From positions 62,001-126,000 of the forward strand of contig NZ_LWKZ01000002.1 of assembly GCF_001905005.1 (NCBI RefSeq): a DNA stretch of 64,000 nucleotides. Direction: 5' to 3'. The notes below the pieces were generated by a model that was not told where the DNA came from, made no database searches, and was given only the letters and a program-made list of their open reading frames with translations. Made by a program: the position numbers and the translations under genes. Position 1 is the first letter of the stretch, and each line of letters starts with the position of its first letter. This DNA is from Streptomyces sp. CB02923. GTDB lineage: Bacteria; Actinomycetota; Actinomycetes; Streptomycetales; Streptomycetaceae. Positions 26,496 to 34,701 of the stretch are shown piece by piece.

Positions 26496-26991
26496 GCGGC
26501 AGCACGAGGTCGAGGTGGGTGGCGTCCGGCGCGGGACGGCGGGACGCGTCGGGCTGCCAGCCGTGCCGGGTGTAGAAGGCGCGGGCCCGCTGGTTGTGCC
26601 AGTACACCTCCAGGCGGGCGGTGGTGACGCCCGCCTCCTGCCACCCGGCCACGCACGCGCGGTGCAGGGCGGTGCCGATGCCGTCGCGCCAGTTGTCGGG
26701 GTCCACGTGGAGCTGGAAGAGCGTGACGGTGTCTTCGGGCGCGCCGTCCTCGCGGCGGTAGAAGGCGACACCGACGACCGCGTCCGCCCGTTCGGCGCAC
26801 AGCACGGTGGCGTCCATACGGGCGAGTGAGCGCTGCCAGCCGTCGCGCCAGCGGTCGCGGTCGGCCGGGTCGTCCAGCTGCGCGTCGGGGACGCGGCCGC
26901 GGTAGTACATCACGCGGGCGCGCTGGTGCAGGTCGGCTATGGCGCCGACGTCGGCGGTGGTGGCATCGCGGACGATGGTGGCGTGGGTCAT
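26473..26991 (-). CDS. GNAT-family N-acetyltransferase
   Basis: A 172-residue GNAT protein. It shows VRDATTADVGAIADLHQRA at the N-terminus, LFQLHVDPDNWRDGIGTALHRA (motif A, acetyl-CoA pyrophosphate loop), and ARLEVYWHNQRARAFYTRHGW (motif B). It probably acetylates an amine on a small molecule or protein. The ATG at 26991 is preferred to a start 42 codons upstream, which would run into the neighbouring aldehyde dehydrogenase. It lies 11 bases after the dehydrogenase stop on the same strand, so both may share a transcript. Confidence 0.87.
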   Translation of the reverse strand: MTHATIVRDATTADVGAIADLHQRARVMYYRGRVPDAQLDDPADRDRWRDGWQRSLARMDATVLCAERADAVVGVAFYRREDGAPEDTVTLFQLHVDPDNWRDGIGTALHRACVAGWQEAGVTTARLEVYWHNQRARAFYTRHGWQPDASRRPAPDATHLDLVLPLSPVAAR

Positions 26992-27002
26992 GTGCGCGTG
27001 CG

Positions 27003-28637
27003 TCACCTTTCGGCCCGGCCGTCGACGCGACGGGGGAGTTTCAGCGGGTTGTCCTCGCGCAGTTCCTGCGGGAGCAGGGCGGGCGGGGTGTCCTGGTAGG
27101 CGACCGGCCGCAGCCACCGTTCGACCGCCGTGCCGCCGACGGAGGTCGCGGTGGAGGTGGTGGCCGGGTAGGGGCCGCCGTGGTGCTGGGCGGGGGCCAC
27201 GGCGACGCCGGTCGGCCAGCCGTTGACGAGTATCCGGCCGGCCAGCGGGGTGAGCGCGGCCAGCAGCCGCGCGCCGCGCCCGCCGCCGTCCCCGGCCGGT
27301 CCCGTACCGCCTTCAGCCACATCCGCACCCGCGTCCGTCCCCACACCCGCGTCCGCATCCGCATCCGCATCCGGCCGCGCGTCCCCGCCCTCGCACTCCG
27401 CCGCTCCCAGTTGGAGGGTCGCGGTGAGGTTGCCGGGCAGCCGGGCCAGTACGGCGCCGATCTCGGCGTCGTCGGTGTAGCGCGCGAGGACGGTGACCGG
27501 GCCGAAGCACTCCTCCAGGAGCAGGTCGTGGGTGCCCTCGTCCCCGGCGAGCCGGGCGGCCGGGACGGTGAGGAAGCCCGCGCTGACGGTGTGCGCGCCG
27601 CCCGCGCCGGGCGTCACGGGCGCCTGCACGTCCGGCAGCGCGGCACGTTCCCGTACGCCGTCGATGAAGGCGTCCCGCATCCGGTGGTCCAGGAGCACCC
27701 CGGCCTCGGTGTCGCTGACGGCTTCCGTCAGGGAGCGCGCCAGGCGGTCGCCTGCCGGGCCGTGCGGGGCGAGGACCAGCCCCGGCTTCACGCAGAACTG
27801 GCCGGTGCCGAGGGTCATCGAACCGGCCAGGCCGGTACCGATCTGCTCGGCGCGCTCGTCGGCGGCTGCCTCGGTGACCACGACCGGGTTGAGGCTGCCG
27901 AGTTCGCCGTGGAAGGGGATGGGGCGGGGGCGGGCGGCCGCCGCGTCGTACAGGGCGCGGCCGCCGCGTACCGATCCGGTGAAGCCCGCAGCGGCGACGA
28001 GCGGGTGCCGGACCAGGTCGAGGCCCGCGTCGAAGCCGTGCACCAGGCCGATCACGCCGACGGGCAGGCCGACTTCGGCGGCGGCGCGGCGCAGCAGTGC
28101 GGCGCTCAGTTCGGAGGTCGCCGGGTGGTCGGGGTGGGCCTTGACGACGACCGGGCACCCGGCGGCGAGCGCGCTGGCGGTGTCGCCGCCGGGCACGGAG
28201 AAGGCGAGCGGGAAGTTGCTGGCCGCGTAGACGGCGACGACGCCGAGCGGGATCTTGTAGCGGCGCAGGTCGGGGCGGGGCGGGGTGAGCGCGGGGTCGG
28301 CGTGGTCGATGAGGACGTCGAGGAAGGCGCCTTCCTCGACCACGTCGGCGAACGCGCGCAACTGGTACGTGGTACGGGCGAGTTCACCGGTGAGCCGGCC
28401 GGGGCCGAGTGCGGTCTCGGCGTCGGCGGCCTCGACGATCCGTTCACCCGCGCCGTCCAGCAGGTCGGCGGCGCGGCGCAGCAGAGCGGCCCGGACGCCG
28501 CGGTCGGCGAGCGCGCCCCCGGCGTCGTGTGCGGCCCGTACGGCGGCGTCGACTTCGGCCGCCGTGGCCTCCACCGCAACCTGCTCGCGCCGCTTCCCGG
28601 TCCGGGGGTCGGCACTCCAGACTGGTGCTGCTGCCAC
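27003..28637 (-). CDS. Aldehyde dehydrogenase, alpha-ketoglutaric semialdehyde dehydrogenase type
   Basis: A 544-residue ALDH-superfamily enzyme of the KGSADH-like branch. The fold is marked by YKIPLGVVAVYAASNFPLAF, VKAHPDHPATSE, FTGSVRGGRAL, ELGSLNPVVV (catalytic Glu), and GTGQFCVKPG with the nucleophile Cys near residue 283. It would oxidise 2,5-dioxopentanoate to 2-oxoglutarate, the last step after KdgD (encoded at 36060-37007). GTG at 28637 has GGGAGGA upstream. A low-complexity insert rich in Asp, Ala and Gly (about residues 422-465) interrupts the C-terminal part and is unusual. A divergent IclR gene follows. Confidence 0.85.
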   Translation of the reverse strand: MAAAPVWSADPRTGKRREQVAVEATAAEVDAAVRAAHDAGGALADRGVRAALLRRAADLLDGAGERIVEAADAETALGPGRLTGELARTTYQLRAFADVVEEGAFLDVLIDHADPALTPPRPDLRRYKIPLGVVAVYAASNFPLAFSVPGGDTASALAAGCPVVVKAHPDHPATSELSAALLRRAAAEVGLPVGVIGLVHGFDAGLDLVRHPLVAAAGFTGSVRGGRALYDAAAARPRPIPFHGELGSLNPVVVTEAAADERAEQIGTGLAGSMTLGTGQFCVKPGLVLAPHGPAGDRLARSLTEAVSDTEAGVLLDHRMRDAFIDGVRERAALPDVQAPVTPGAGGAHTVSAGFLTVPAARLAGDEGTHDLLLEECFGPVTVLARYTDDAEIGAVLARLPGNLTATLQLGAAECEGGDARPDADADADAGVGTDAGADVAEGGTGPAGDGGGRGARLLAALTPLAGRILVNGWPTGVAVAPAQHHGGPYPATTSTATSVGGTAVERWLRPVAYQDTPPALLPQELREDNPLKLPRRVDGRAER

Positions 28638-28698
28638 CGCGCATTCCTCCCAGCGAACTCTTGCCGCGCCCGGGACGCCGTTCGGTATGCTGAACGCT

Positions 28699-28728
28699 GT
28701 CCCAGCTGGTGAATGGTCCCGCTGGGAC
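28699..28728. promoter_or_regulatory. Inverted repeat upstream of IclR gene
   Basis: GTCCCAGC (28699-28706) and GCTGGGAC (28721-28728) form a perfect eight-base dyad with a 14-base spacer, in the divergent gap between the aldehyde dehydrogenase and the IclR gene. A smaller dyad GTTC-N8-GAAC lies just to its left. Either could be the IclR operator. Confidence 0.5.
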
Positions 28729-28761
28729 TCTATGGCTGTCCGAACTGAGGGGTCAAGGCCG

Positions 28762-29532
28762 ATGTCCGCTGCCGAGACCACCGGAGCGCAGGTCAAATCC
28801 GCTGTGCGCACGGTGGAGTTGCTGGAGTACTTCGCGGGCCGCCCCGGTATGCACAGCCTGGCCTCCGTCCAGGAGGCCGTCGGCTACCCGAAGTCCAGCC
28901 TCTACATGCTGCTGCGCACCCTCGTCGACCTGGGCTGGGTGGAGACCGACGCCACCGGCACCCGGTACGGCATAGGCGTCCGCGCGCTGCTGGTCGGCAC
29001 CTCGTACATCGACGGCGACGAGGTGGTGGCCGCCGCCCGCCCCACCCTGGACCGGCTCTCCGACGACACCACCGAGACCATCCACCTGGCCCGGCTGGAC
29101 GGCACCAACGTCGTCTACCTCGCCACCCGCCAGTCCCAGCACTACCTGCGCCCCTTCACCCGCGTCGGCCGCCGCCTGCCCGCCCACTCCACCTCGCTCG
29201 GCAAGGCGCTGCTCGCCACGTACACCGACGAGCAGGTACGGGCGCTCCTCCCGGAGAAGCTCGACGCCCTCACCGAGCACACCATCACCGACCGCGAGCA
29301 GCTCATCGCGGAACTGCGCCTGGTGCGCGAGCAGGGCTACGCCGTGGACCGCGAGGAGAACACGCTGGGCCTGCGCTGCTTCGGCGTGGCGATCCCGTAC
29401 CGCACCCCGGCACGGGACGCGGTCAGCTGCTCGGTGCCGGTGGCCCGGCTGACGCCGGGGCACGAACAGCTGATCAAGGACGCGCTGTTCGACGCCCGGG
29501 ACCGGCTGACGCTGGCGACGCGCCGCCTCTGA
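28762..29532 (+). CDS. IclR-family transcriptional regulator
   Basis: A 256-residue IclR regulator. An N-terminal winged helix covers SAVRTVELLEYFAGRPGMHSL to SSLYMLLRTLVDLGWVE. The C-terminal effector domain has LGKALLA, REQGYAVDREENTLGLRCFGVAIPYR, and the terminal helix. The ATG at 28762 sits after CTGAGGGGTCAAGGCCG. It is divergent from the KGSADH-type dehydrogenase. IclR proteins commonly sense acids such as aldarates or keto-acids, which fits control of the nearby uronate/aldarate genes. Confidence 0.88.
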   Translation: MSAAETTGAQVKSAVRTVELLEYFAGRPGMHSLASVQEAVGYPKSSLYMLLRTLVDLGWVETDATGTRYGIGVRALLVGTSYIDGDEVVAAARPTLDRLSDDTTETIHLARLDGTNVVYLATRQSQHYLRPFTRVGRRLPAHSTSLGKALLATYTDEQVRALLPEKLDALTEHTITDREQLIAELRLVREQGYAVDREENTLGLRCFGVAIPYRTPARDAVSCSVPVARLTPGHEQLIKDALFDARDRLTLATRRL

Positions 29533-29687
29533 GGACGGGCGGGCGGCGCGGACGGGCGGCACAGGCGGACGGGCGGGCGGCGCGGGCGGCCGACGGCACC
29601 CACGCCGCCCGTGAGCCTGGCCTACGCTGTGCAGATGTTCGCCGGGATGCCCGTCGCCGTCACCGGCACCACCACGGAGGCCGCACG

Positions 29688-30980
29688 ATGCGGGTGACCT
29701 TCCGCCGCTGGGTGCACCTCGTGCTCGGTGGCGCCCTGCTGATGCCGTACTTCCTCCTGGCGACGGTCTTCACGATGCTGTTCGTCCGCGATGTGACAGC
29801 GTTCACCGAAGCCCCGTGGCAGTTCGTCGCGTTCGGCGCCGCGCTGCCGCTCGGCGCCCTCAGCGCCCTGCTCTTCCCTGCGCTGCGCACCCTGGAGTCG
29901 ACCGCGACGCGGTCCCTGTGCGGCCTGACCCCGGCGGTGGCGGCCGAACTCGCCGAGGAGCCCGCCGATTCGTGGGCGGCCCGGCGGCGTACGGCTCTGT
30001 GGTTCGTGGCGCACCTGACCGCAGGCGGCATCGTCAGCGGCATGACGCTGGCGGCACCGCCCGCCGCCGTGGTGCTGCTCCTCCTGCCGGTCGCGGACCC
30101 GCTGCGGCACGAGGAACAGGGCTGGCCCGCGATGGAGGGCGTCCTCGGCCCGTTGGCCGGGCTCGGGCTGCTCGCCCTGGTGGCGGGCACCTCCTGGCTG
30201 GCGGGCACGCTGCTGGCCCGCCTGGCGCCCGTACTGCTGGGCCGTACACCCGCCGACCGGCTGGCCGCCGCCGAACGGCGGGCCGCCGACCTCGCCTCCC
30301 GCAACCGGCTCGCCCGCGAACTGCACGACTCCGTGGGACACGCGCTCAGCGCGGTCACCCTCCAGGCGGGCGCGGCCCGCCGGGTGCTGGACTCCGACCC
30401 GGAGTTCGCGCGGCAGGCGCTCACCGCCATCGAGGAGACGACCCGTGGCGCGGTCGCCGAACTCGACACCGTACTGGGCCTGTTGCGGGAGGACGGCGAC
30501 GACCGGTCCATGGCCCCCGCACCGACGCTGGACGATCTGGACGGGCTGTTGGACCGTTCCCGCGCCGCCGGGCTGCGGATCGACGCGGACATCGACGACG
30601 GCTGCGGGCGGCTGCCGCCGCTGGTCTCGCGGGAGGCGTACCGGATGGTGCAGGAAGGTCTCAGCAACGCACTGCGGCACGCCGGAGCCGTTCCGGTCCG
30701 GCTGCGGATCGCCCTGGAAGCGGACGGGCTGAGGATCATGGTGGAGAATCCGATGGAGAACGCGGTGGGGGGCATGGTGGGGGACACGGTGAAGACCGCG
30801 AAGGGCGCGAAGGCGGACGCGGGGAGCGATACGGCCGCGGGCGCATCCCGCCCCGGCGGCGGCCGCGGCCTGCGCGGCATCGCCGAACGCGCACGGCTGC
30901 TGGGCGGCGAGGCACGGGCCGCGGGCCAGGACGGCGTGTGGCGGCTGACCGTACGGCTCCCCCTGGGGTCGGACCGATGA
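29688..30980 (+). CDS. Sensor histidine kinase (NarL/LuxR-partner type)
   Basis: A 430-residue membrane histidine kinase of the HisKA_3 class. Four hydrophobic helices occupy roughly the first 190 residues. The phospho-acceptor His213 is in ARELHDSVGHALSAV. The ATP-binding domain has MVQEGLSNALRHAG (N box) and GRGLRGIAERA (G box). Between N and G boxes is a Gly/Ala/Lys-rich insert of about 30 residues that is not part of the usual fold. GGAGG precedes the ATG. The stop overlaps the response-regulator start (ATGA). The stimulus is unknown; no extracellular sensory domain of note is present. Confidence 0.9.
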   Translation: MRVTFRRWVHLVLGGALLMPYFLLATVFTMLFVRDVTAFTEAPWQFVAFGAALPLGALSALLFPALRTLESTATRSLCGLTPAVAAELAEEPADSWAARRRTALWFVAHLTAGGIVSGMTLAAPPAAVVLLLLPVADPLRHEEQGWPAMEGVLGPLAGLGLLALVAGTSWLAGTLLARLAPVLLGRTPADRLAAAERRAADLASRNRLARELHDSVGHALSAVTLQAGAARRVLDSDPEFARQALTAIEETTRGAVAELDTVLGLLREDGDDRSMAPAPTLDDLDGLLDRSRAAGLRIDADIDDGCGRLPPLVSREAYRMVQEGLSNALRHAGAVPVRLRIALEADGLRIMVENPMENAVGGMVGDTVKTAKGAKADAGSDTAAGASRPGGGRGLRGIAERARLLGGEARAAGQDGVWRLTVRLPLGSDR

Positions 30981-31714
30981 GCGGCCCGGACGAGCGGCAC
31001 ACGGACACCCGAACCGACACCACCGATACCGCTGGCACCACCGGCACCACCACACCCCCGCTGCGCATCGTCCTCGCCGACGACGAACGGATGGTGCGTA
31101 CGGCGCTGCGCGCGATCCTCGGCGCCGAGCCGGACATGGAGGTCGTCGGCGAGGCGGCCACCGGCGCCGAGGCGGTTCCGATGGTCCGCGAACTGCGCCC
31201 GGACATCGTGCTGATGGACGTACGGATGCCGGAGATCGACGGCATCCGCGCGACCGAACAGGTGCTGGCGGGCATGGCGGAGCCGCCCCGCATCATCGTG
31301 GTGACCACCTTCGAGAACGACGCGTACGTGTACGACGCGCTGCGCGCCGGCGCCAGCGGCTTCCTGCTGAAGCGGTCCGGCGCGGAGGATCTGGTGCAGG
31401 CGGTGCGGATGGTGGCACGCAGCGACTCGCTCCTGTTCCCGGCGGCGGTACGGGAACTGGCCGCCCGGTACGCGGGGGCGCGGACCGCGCGGGAAACGGC
31501 GCGGGCCCTGCGGGCGCGCCTGTCCGACCGCGAGGCGGACGTACTCCGGCTGATGACCAAGGGCCTGACCAACGCGGAGATCGCGGACCGGCTGACGGTC
31601 GGCCCCGCGACGGTCAAGACGCACGTCGCGGGCGTGCTGGCCAAGCTGGGGGTACGGGACCGGACCCAGGCGGTGATCACGGCGTACGAGAGCGGGTTCG
31701 TGCGGCCGGGGTGA
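30977..31714 (+). CDS. NarL/LuxR-family response regulator
   Basis: A 245-residue response regulator. After a Thr/Asp-rich N-terminus of about 28 residues, the receiver domain has acidic pocket residues ADDE, the phospho-acceptor Asp81 in VLMDVRMP, Thr in VVTTFEND and Lys in FLLKRSG. The C-terminal LuxR HTH is LSDREADVLRLMTKGLTNAEIADRL followed by VKTHVAGVLAKL. It is translationally coupled to the histidine kinase through ATGA. Targets are not evident; the adjacent secreted protein and sortase genes are candidates by proximity only. Confidence 0.92.
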   Translation: MSGPDERHTDTRTDTTDTAGTTGTTTPPLRIVLADDERMVRTALRAILGAEPDMEVVGEAATGAEAVPMVRELRPDIVLMDVRMPEIDGIRATEQVLAGMAEPPRIIVVTTFENDAYVYDALRAGASGFLLKRSGAEDLVQAVRMVARSDSLLFPAAVRELAARYAGARTARETARALRARLSDREADVLRLMTKGLTNAEIADRLTVGPATVKTHVAGVLAKLGVRDRTQAVITAYESGFVRPG

Positions 31715-32144
31715 GGCGGGGCGAGACCGGGGGGCGACGCGAGAGCGGCCGGAGGACGGAGCGAGCGTGGCCGGGGGACGGGGCGGCCGCGGCCGGGATG
31801 CGGCGCGAAAAGTCATGACCCCCAGGACCCCCACCACCCACCGCGACCACCCTCGGTAACACCCGATTACGCAGCGCCACTACCACATCTCGCGCGAAAT
31901 ATCCGTCACCCGTTCATCGCAATCCGCAACATCACCGAACGTCACGACCACCCCGCCGCTGACCTGCCAAAACGTAACCGATCATGCGCGACACGCCGAC
32001 CGGGCGCGGGAGTTCTGACATCGCGTCAACAGGCTCGCGGCGCGCCCGGCCGTTTACCTCGGATGCAGGAGGCGCGGAACTCCCCTCAACTTCCTTTGCG
32101 GCGCAGTGGCGTGCCGCGGTCCGCGCTTCGTGGAGGTTCGTCAC
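31715..32144. other. Gene-free 430-bp region before secreted protein gene
   Basis: No gene is supported here. The left 100 bases are a G-rich purine-biased stretch without clear structure. The right part (31850-32010) is less G+C-rich and probably holds the promoter of the secreted protein gene at 32145. No convincing -35/-10 pair or terminator for the response regulator was found. Confidence 0.4.
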
Positions 32145-32651
32145 ATGCGTTCCACTCGCGTTCTCACCGGTGCTGCCCTGTCCGTGGCCGCCCTCGGCCT
32201 CTCCACCTGCGCGGCCTTCGCCGCCACCGGCAGCATCGAGGTGACGCCCAACCCGGTCCAGGCCGGCAAGACGGTCAACCTCAACAGCAGCGCCTGCGGC
32301 AAGAACGGCTCGGCCACCGTCGACGCCAGCACCCTGGGCGCCGGGAAGATCATGCTGTCGTCGAAGGGCCAGACGCACACCGAAAACGTACAGGGCTCGC
32401 TGCGGGTTCCGACCAGCACGAAGCCGGGCCACTACGGCATCGGCGGCAAGTGCTCCAACGGCGCGGAGATCTCCGGCACGGTGCGGGTCACCGCCGGCAC
32501 CACCCCCCACGGCAAGACCAGGACCGGCCTGGGCACCACCAGTGAGAACTCCAACACCACGGAGATCATCGCGGGTGCGGGCGTCCTGCTGGCGGCCGCC
32601 GCCGGTGGCGTGTGGATGGTACGCCGCCGTCGCGCGGACGACTCGGCCTGA
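32145..32651 (+). CDS. Secreted, C-terminally membrane-anchored protein
   Basis: A 168-residue exported protein. A Sec signal peptide (Arg near the start, hydrophobic core, cleavage after AAFA near residue 28) is followed by an Ig-like beta region with two Cys about 90 residues apart. The C-terminus is a Thr/Asn/Ser-rich stretch, a hydrophobic helix (IIAGAGVLLAAAAGGVWMV) and an RRRR tail. That is the layout of a sortase substrate, but no LPxTG motif is visible. TGGAGG precedes the ATG. A sortase gene lies 100 bases downstream, which suggests functional linkage. Confidence 0.75.
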   Translation: MRSTRVLTGAALSVAALGLSTCAAFAATGSIEVTPNPVQAGKTVNLNSSACGKNGSATVDASTLGAGKIMLSSKGQTHTENVQGSLRVPTSTKPGHYGIGGKCSNGAEISGTVRVTAGTTPHGKTRTGLGTTSENSNTTEIIAGAGVLLAAAAGGVWMVRRRRADDSA

Positions 32652-32751
32652 TCCGGTACGCCCGGAGCCTCATCCGGTACGCCCGGAAGCGGGGGCCGCG
32701 CTCCCGGCCCGGCCCCCGCCCGTCCGCAGAAGACCCGGAGGCACGACCGCC

Positions 32752-33444
32752 ATGGAACACACCCCCCGCTCCCGCGGCGGCCAAGGCGTCATAGCCCTGC
32801 TGACCGCGGGCGCGATGTGTACCGGCATCTGGCTGATCGGCCACGGCGCCCAGGCCCAGGCGCCACCGCCGCAGCCGTCCGCCGACCAGGGGTTCGCCGC
32901 CGGCCCGCCGGGCTCCCGGCCGTCCGCGACCCCGGCGCCCCCGCCCCCGCCGATGCCGGCCTCCCGGCCCCTGCGGGTACGCATCCCGTCGATCAGCCTG
33001 GACGCGCCGCTGACGGGCCTGGGCCTCGACGACAACGGCGGCCTGGCGACCCCGCCGCAGGAGGACGAGAACCTGGCGGGCTGGTACCAGGACGGCAACA
33101 CCCCCGGAACCACCGGCACTTCGCTGATCGCGGGACACGTCGACAACCGTTCCGGGCCCGCCGTCTTCTACAACCTCGGCTCCCTGAAGAAGAACCACAC
33201 GGTGGAGATCGCCCGCGCGGACGGCCGGACCGCCGTCTTCTCCATCGACGCCGTCGAGGTCTACGACGGCGACGACTTCCCGGACAAGAAGGTCTACGAC
33301 CCGGCCCCCCGCCCCGAACTACGGCTGATCACCTGCGGCGGCGGCTACAACAAGTCCCGGCAGGAATACCTCGGCAACGTGGTCGTCTTCGCCCACCTCA
33401 CCGGCACGAAACGGGAACCCGCCCCGCGCGGCGACGGCGGCTGA
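32752..33444 (+). CDS. Class F sortase
   Basis: A 230-residue sortase with an N-terminal signal-anchor helix and a Pro-rich spacer (about residues 35-75), then the sortase barrel. The catalytic His129 lies in LIAGHVDN and the catalytic Cys195 in RLITCGGGYN, with an Arg candidate in SRQEYLGN shortly after. The order and spacing match actinobacterial class F enzymes. It would act on the outer face of the membrane. An ATG at 32752 after GGAGGCACGACCGCC is well supported. Its substrate may be the upstream membrane-anchored protein. Confidence 0.88.
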   Translation: MEHTPRSRGGQGVIALLTAGAMCTGIWLIGHGAQAQAPPPQPSADQGFAAGPPGSRPSATPAPPPPPMPASRPLRVRIPSISLDAPLTGLGLDDNGGLATPPQEDENLAGWYQDGNTPGTTGTSLIAGHVDNRSGPAVFYNLGSLKKNHTVEIARADGRTAVFSIDAVEVYDGDDFPDKKVYDPAPRPELRLITCGGGYNKSRQEYLGNVVVFAHLTGTKREPAPRGDGG

Positions 33445-33583
33445 GCCGTACGGCACATACGGCCCATACGTCCCATACGGCACGCATGGCGGGCTGAGCC
33501 GTACGGCCGGGGTCATGGCGCAGGCTCTCCGCACGGCCCCTCAGCACAGAGCCTGTCAGCACGGACCCTCAGCACCGAGCCCC

Positions 33584-34492
33584 TCAGCCCGGAATCCGGT
33601 TGCCGCGCCCGTTGAGCGCCATCCGGTTCCAGGTGTGCCGCCGGCCGCGGACCGCCACGGAGTAGGCGTAGAGCAGTTCCGGATCGCACATGCCCGGCAG
33701 GAACGCGTCCCCGAAGTGGTGCGCGTCCACGCCGATCTCCTTCGCGGTCAGCGCCAGTTGGGGCACGATGTCTGCGTGCGCGCCCTCCTGGCTCGTGCCG
33801 ATCGCGCCCATCACCACCGCGCCCGCGTCCTGGACGGCGGCGACCGCCTCGGCGGCCCGCTCCTTGGTGAGGCCGGGCATGGTGCCGGGCAGCGGCAGGA
33901 CGACGCCGTCGGCGCCCGCGTCCACCAGCGCGGTCAGCCGCCCGGTGGTGATCCGCTCGGGGTGCCCCGCGTGGTGCATCTTGCCGGACCACAGCGCCAC
34001 GTCGTCGCCGAGGCCCCGGCGCAGTTCGTCGGTGACGCGGGCCAGGCCCTCGAAGCTGCCGCCGGTGCCGGGGTTGGCGGTCAGACAGAGCATCGCGGCG
34101 CCCATGTCGACCAGGCGGCGGGCCTGCTCGGGGCCGGCCCGGCGGATCTCCGGTACGTCGCCCGGTTCGAGGTTGACGCCGACCGGGCGGCCCACGTACG
34201 AGGCGAGGTCGGCGAAGCTGGTGAACGTGCCCAGGCCGGGCAGGCGTAGCCGCTCCCCGTCCCAGGCCCGTTCGATGAGGTTGAGGATCACGATGTCCGC
34301 GCCGAACGCGGAGACCAGCTCGATGTTGTGCACTCCCGCGTCGCCGCCGGGGTGCGGGGAGAGCGCCGCGCGCTCGGCGAAGACCTCGGCGATCATCGTG
34401 CGGCCCTCGGCGGCCGCGACCGCCTCGGTCAGCTCCCGGCCCCGCAGCGATGCCAGTTCCTCCCGGTCGAGGTCGAGGATGCGCTGTGTCAT
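33584..34492 (-). CDS. Conserved protein, probable TIM-barrel enzyme of unknown function
   Basis: A 302-residue cytoplasmic protein. Alternating strand-helix signals with glycine loops (GADIVILNLIERAW, GRPVGVNLEPGD, GAAMLCLTANPGTGG, GADGVVLPLPGTMPGLT, GAVVMGAIGTSQEG) suggest a (beta/alpha)8 barrel. A His-rich end GVDAHHFGDAF may hold active-site residues. I do not recognise a named family with confidence. GGAAGGAACGTC precedes the ATG at 34492. It lies downstream of kdgD and the 452-residue protein on the same strand, so a role in sugar-acid catabolism is possible. Confidence 0.65.
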   Translation of the reverse strand: MTQRILDLDREELASLRGRELTEAVAAAEGRTMIAEVFAERAALSPHPGGDAGVHNIELVSAFGADIVILNLIERAWDGERLRLPGLGTFTSFADLASYVGRPVGVNLEPGDVPEIRRAGPEQARRLVDMGAAMLCLTANPGTGGSFEGLARVTDELRRGLGDDVALWSGKMHHAGHPERITTGRLTALVDAGADGVVLPLPGTMPGLTKERAAEAVAAVQDAGAVVMGAIGTSQEGAHADIVPQLALTAKEIGVDAHHFGDAFLPGMCDPELLYAYSVAVRGRRHTWNRMALNGRGNRIPG

Positions 34493-34701
34493 GACGTTCC
34501 TTCCAGGGTCTGCTCGTGGTCGTGCTCGCGGTCGTGCGCGCGGCACACGCTCGGGTGCACGCGGCGGCGAGCACGGTGACGTCTCCGGTGCGCGGCCCTG
34601 GGCCGTACCGCGGGAACCACGGCCGCGCAACGGAACGCGTTGTAGTAGATCACCGTGCGGTGCGGGCCGACCGGAATGGGCGGGACGCCTGTCGGCGCTG
34701 T

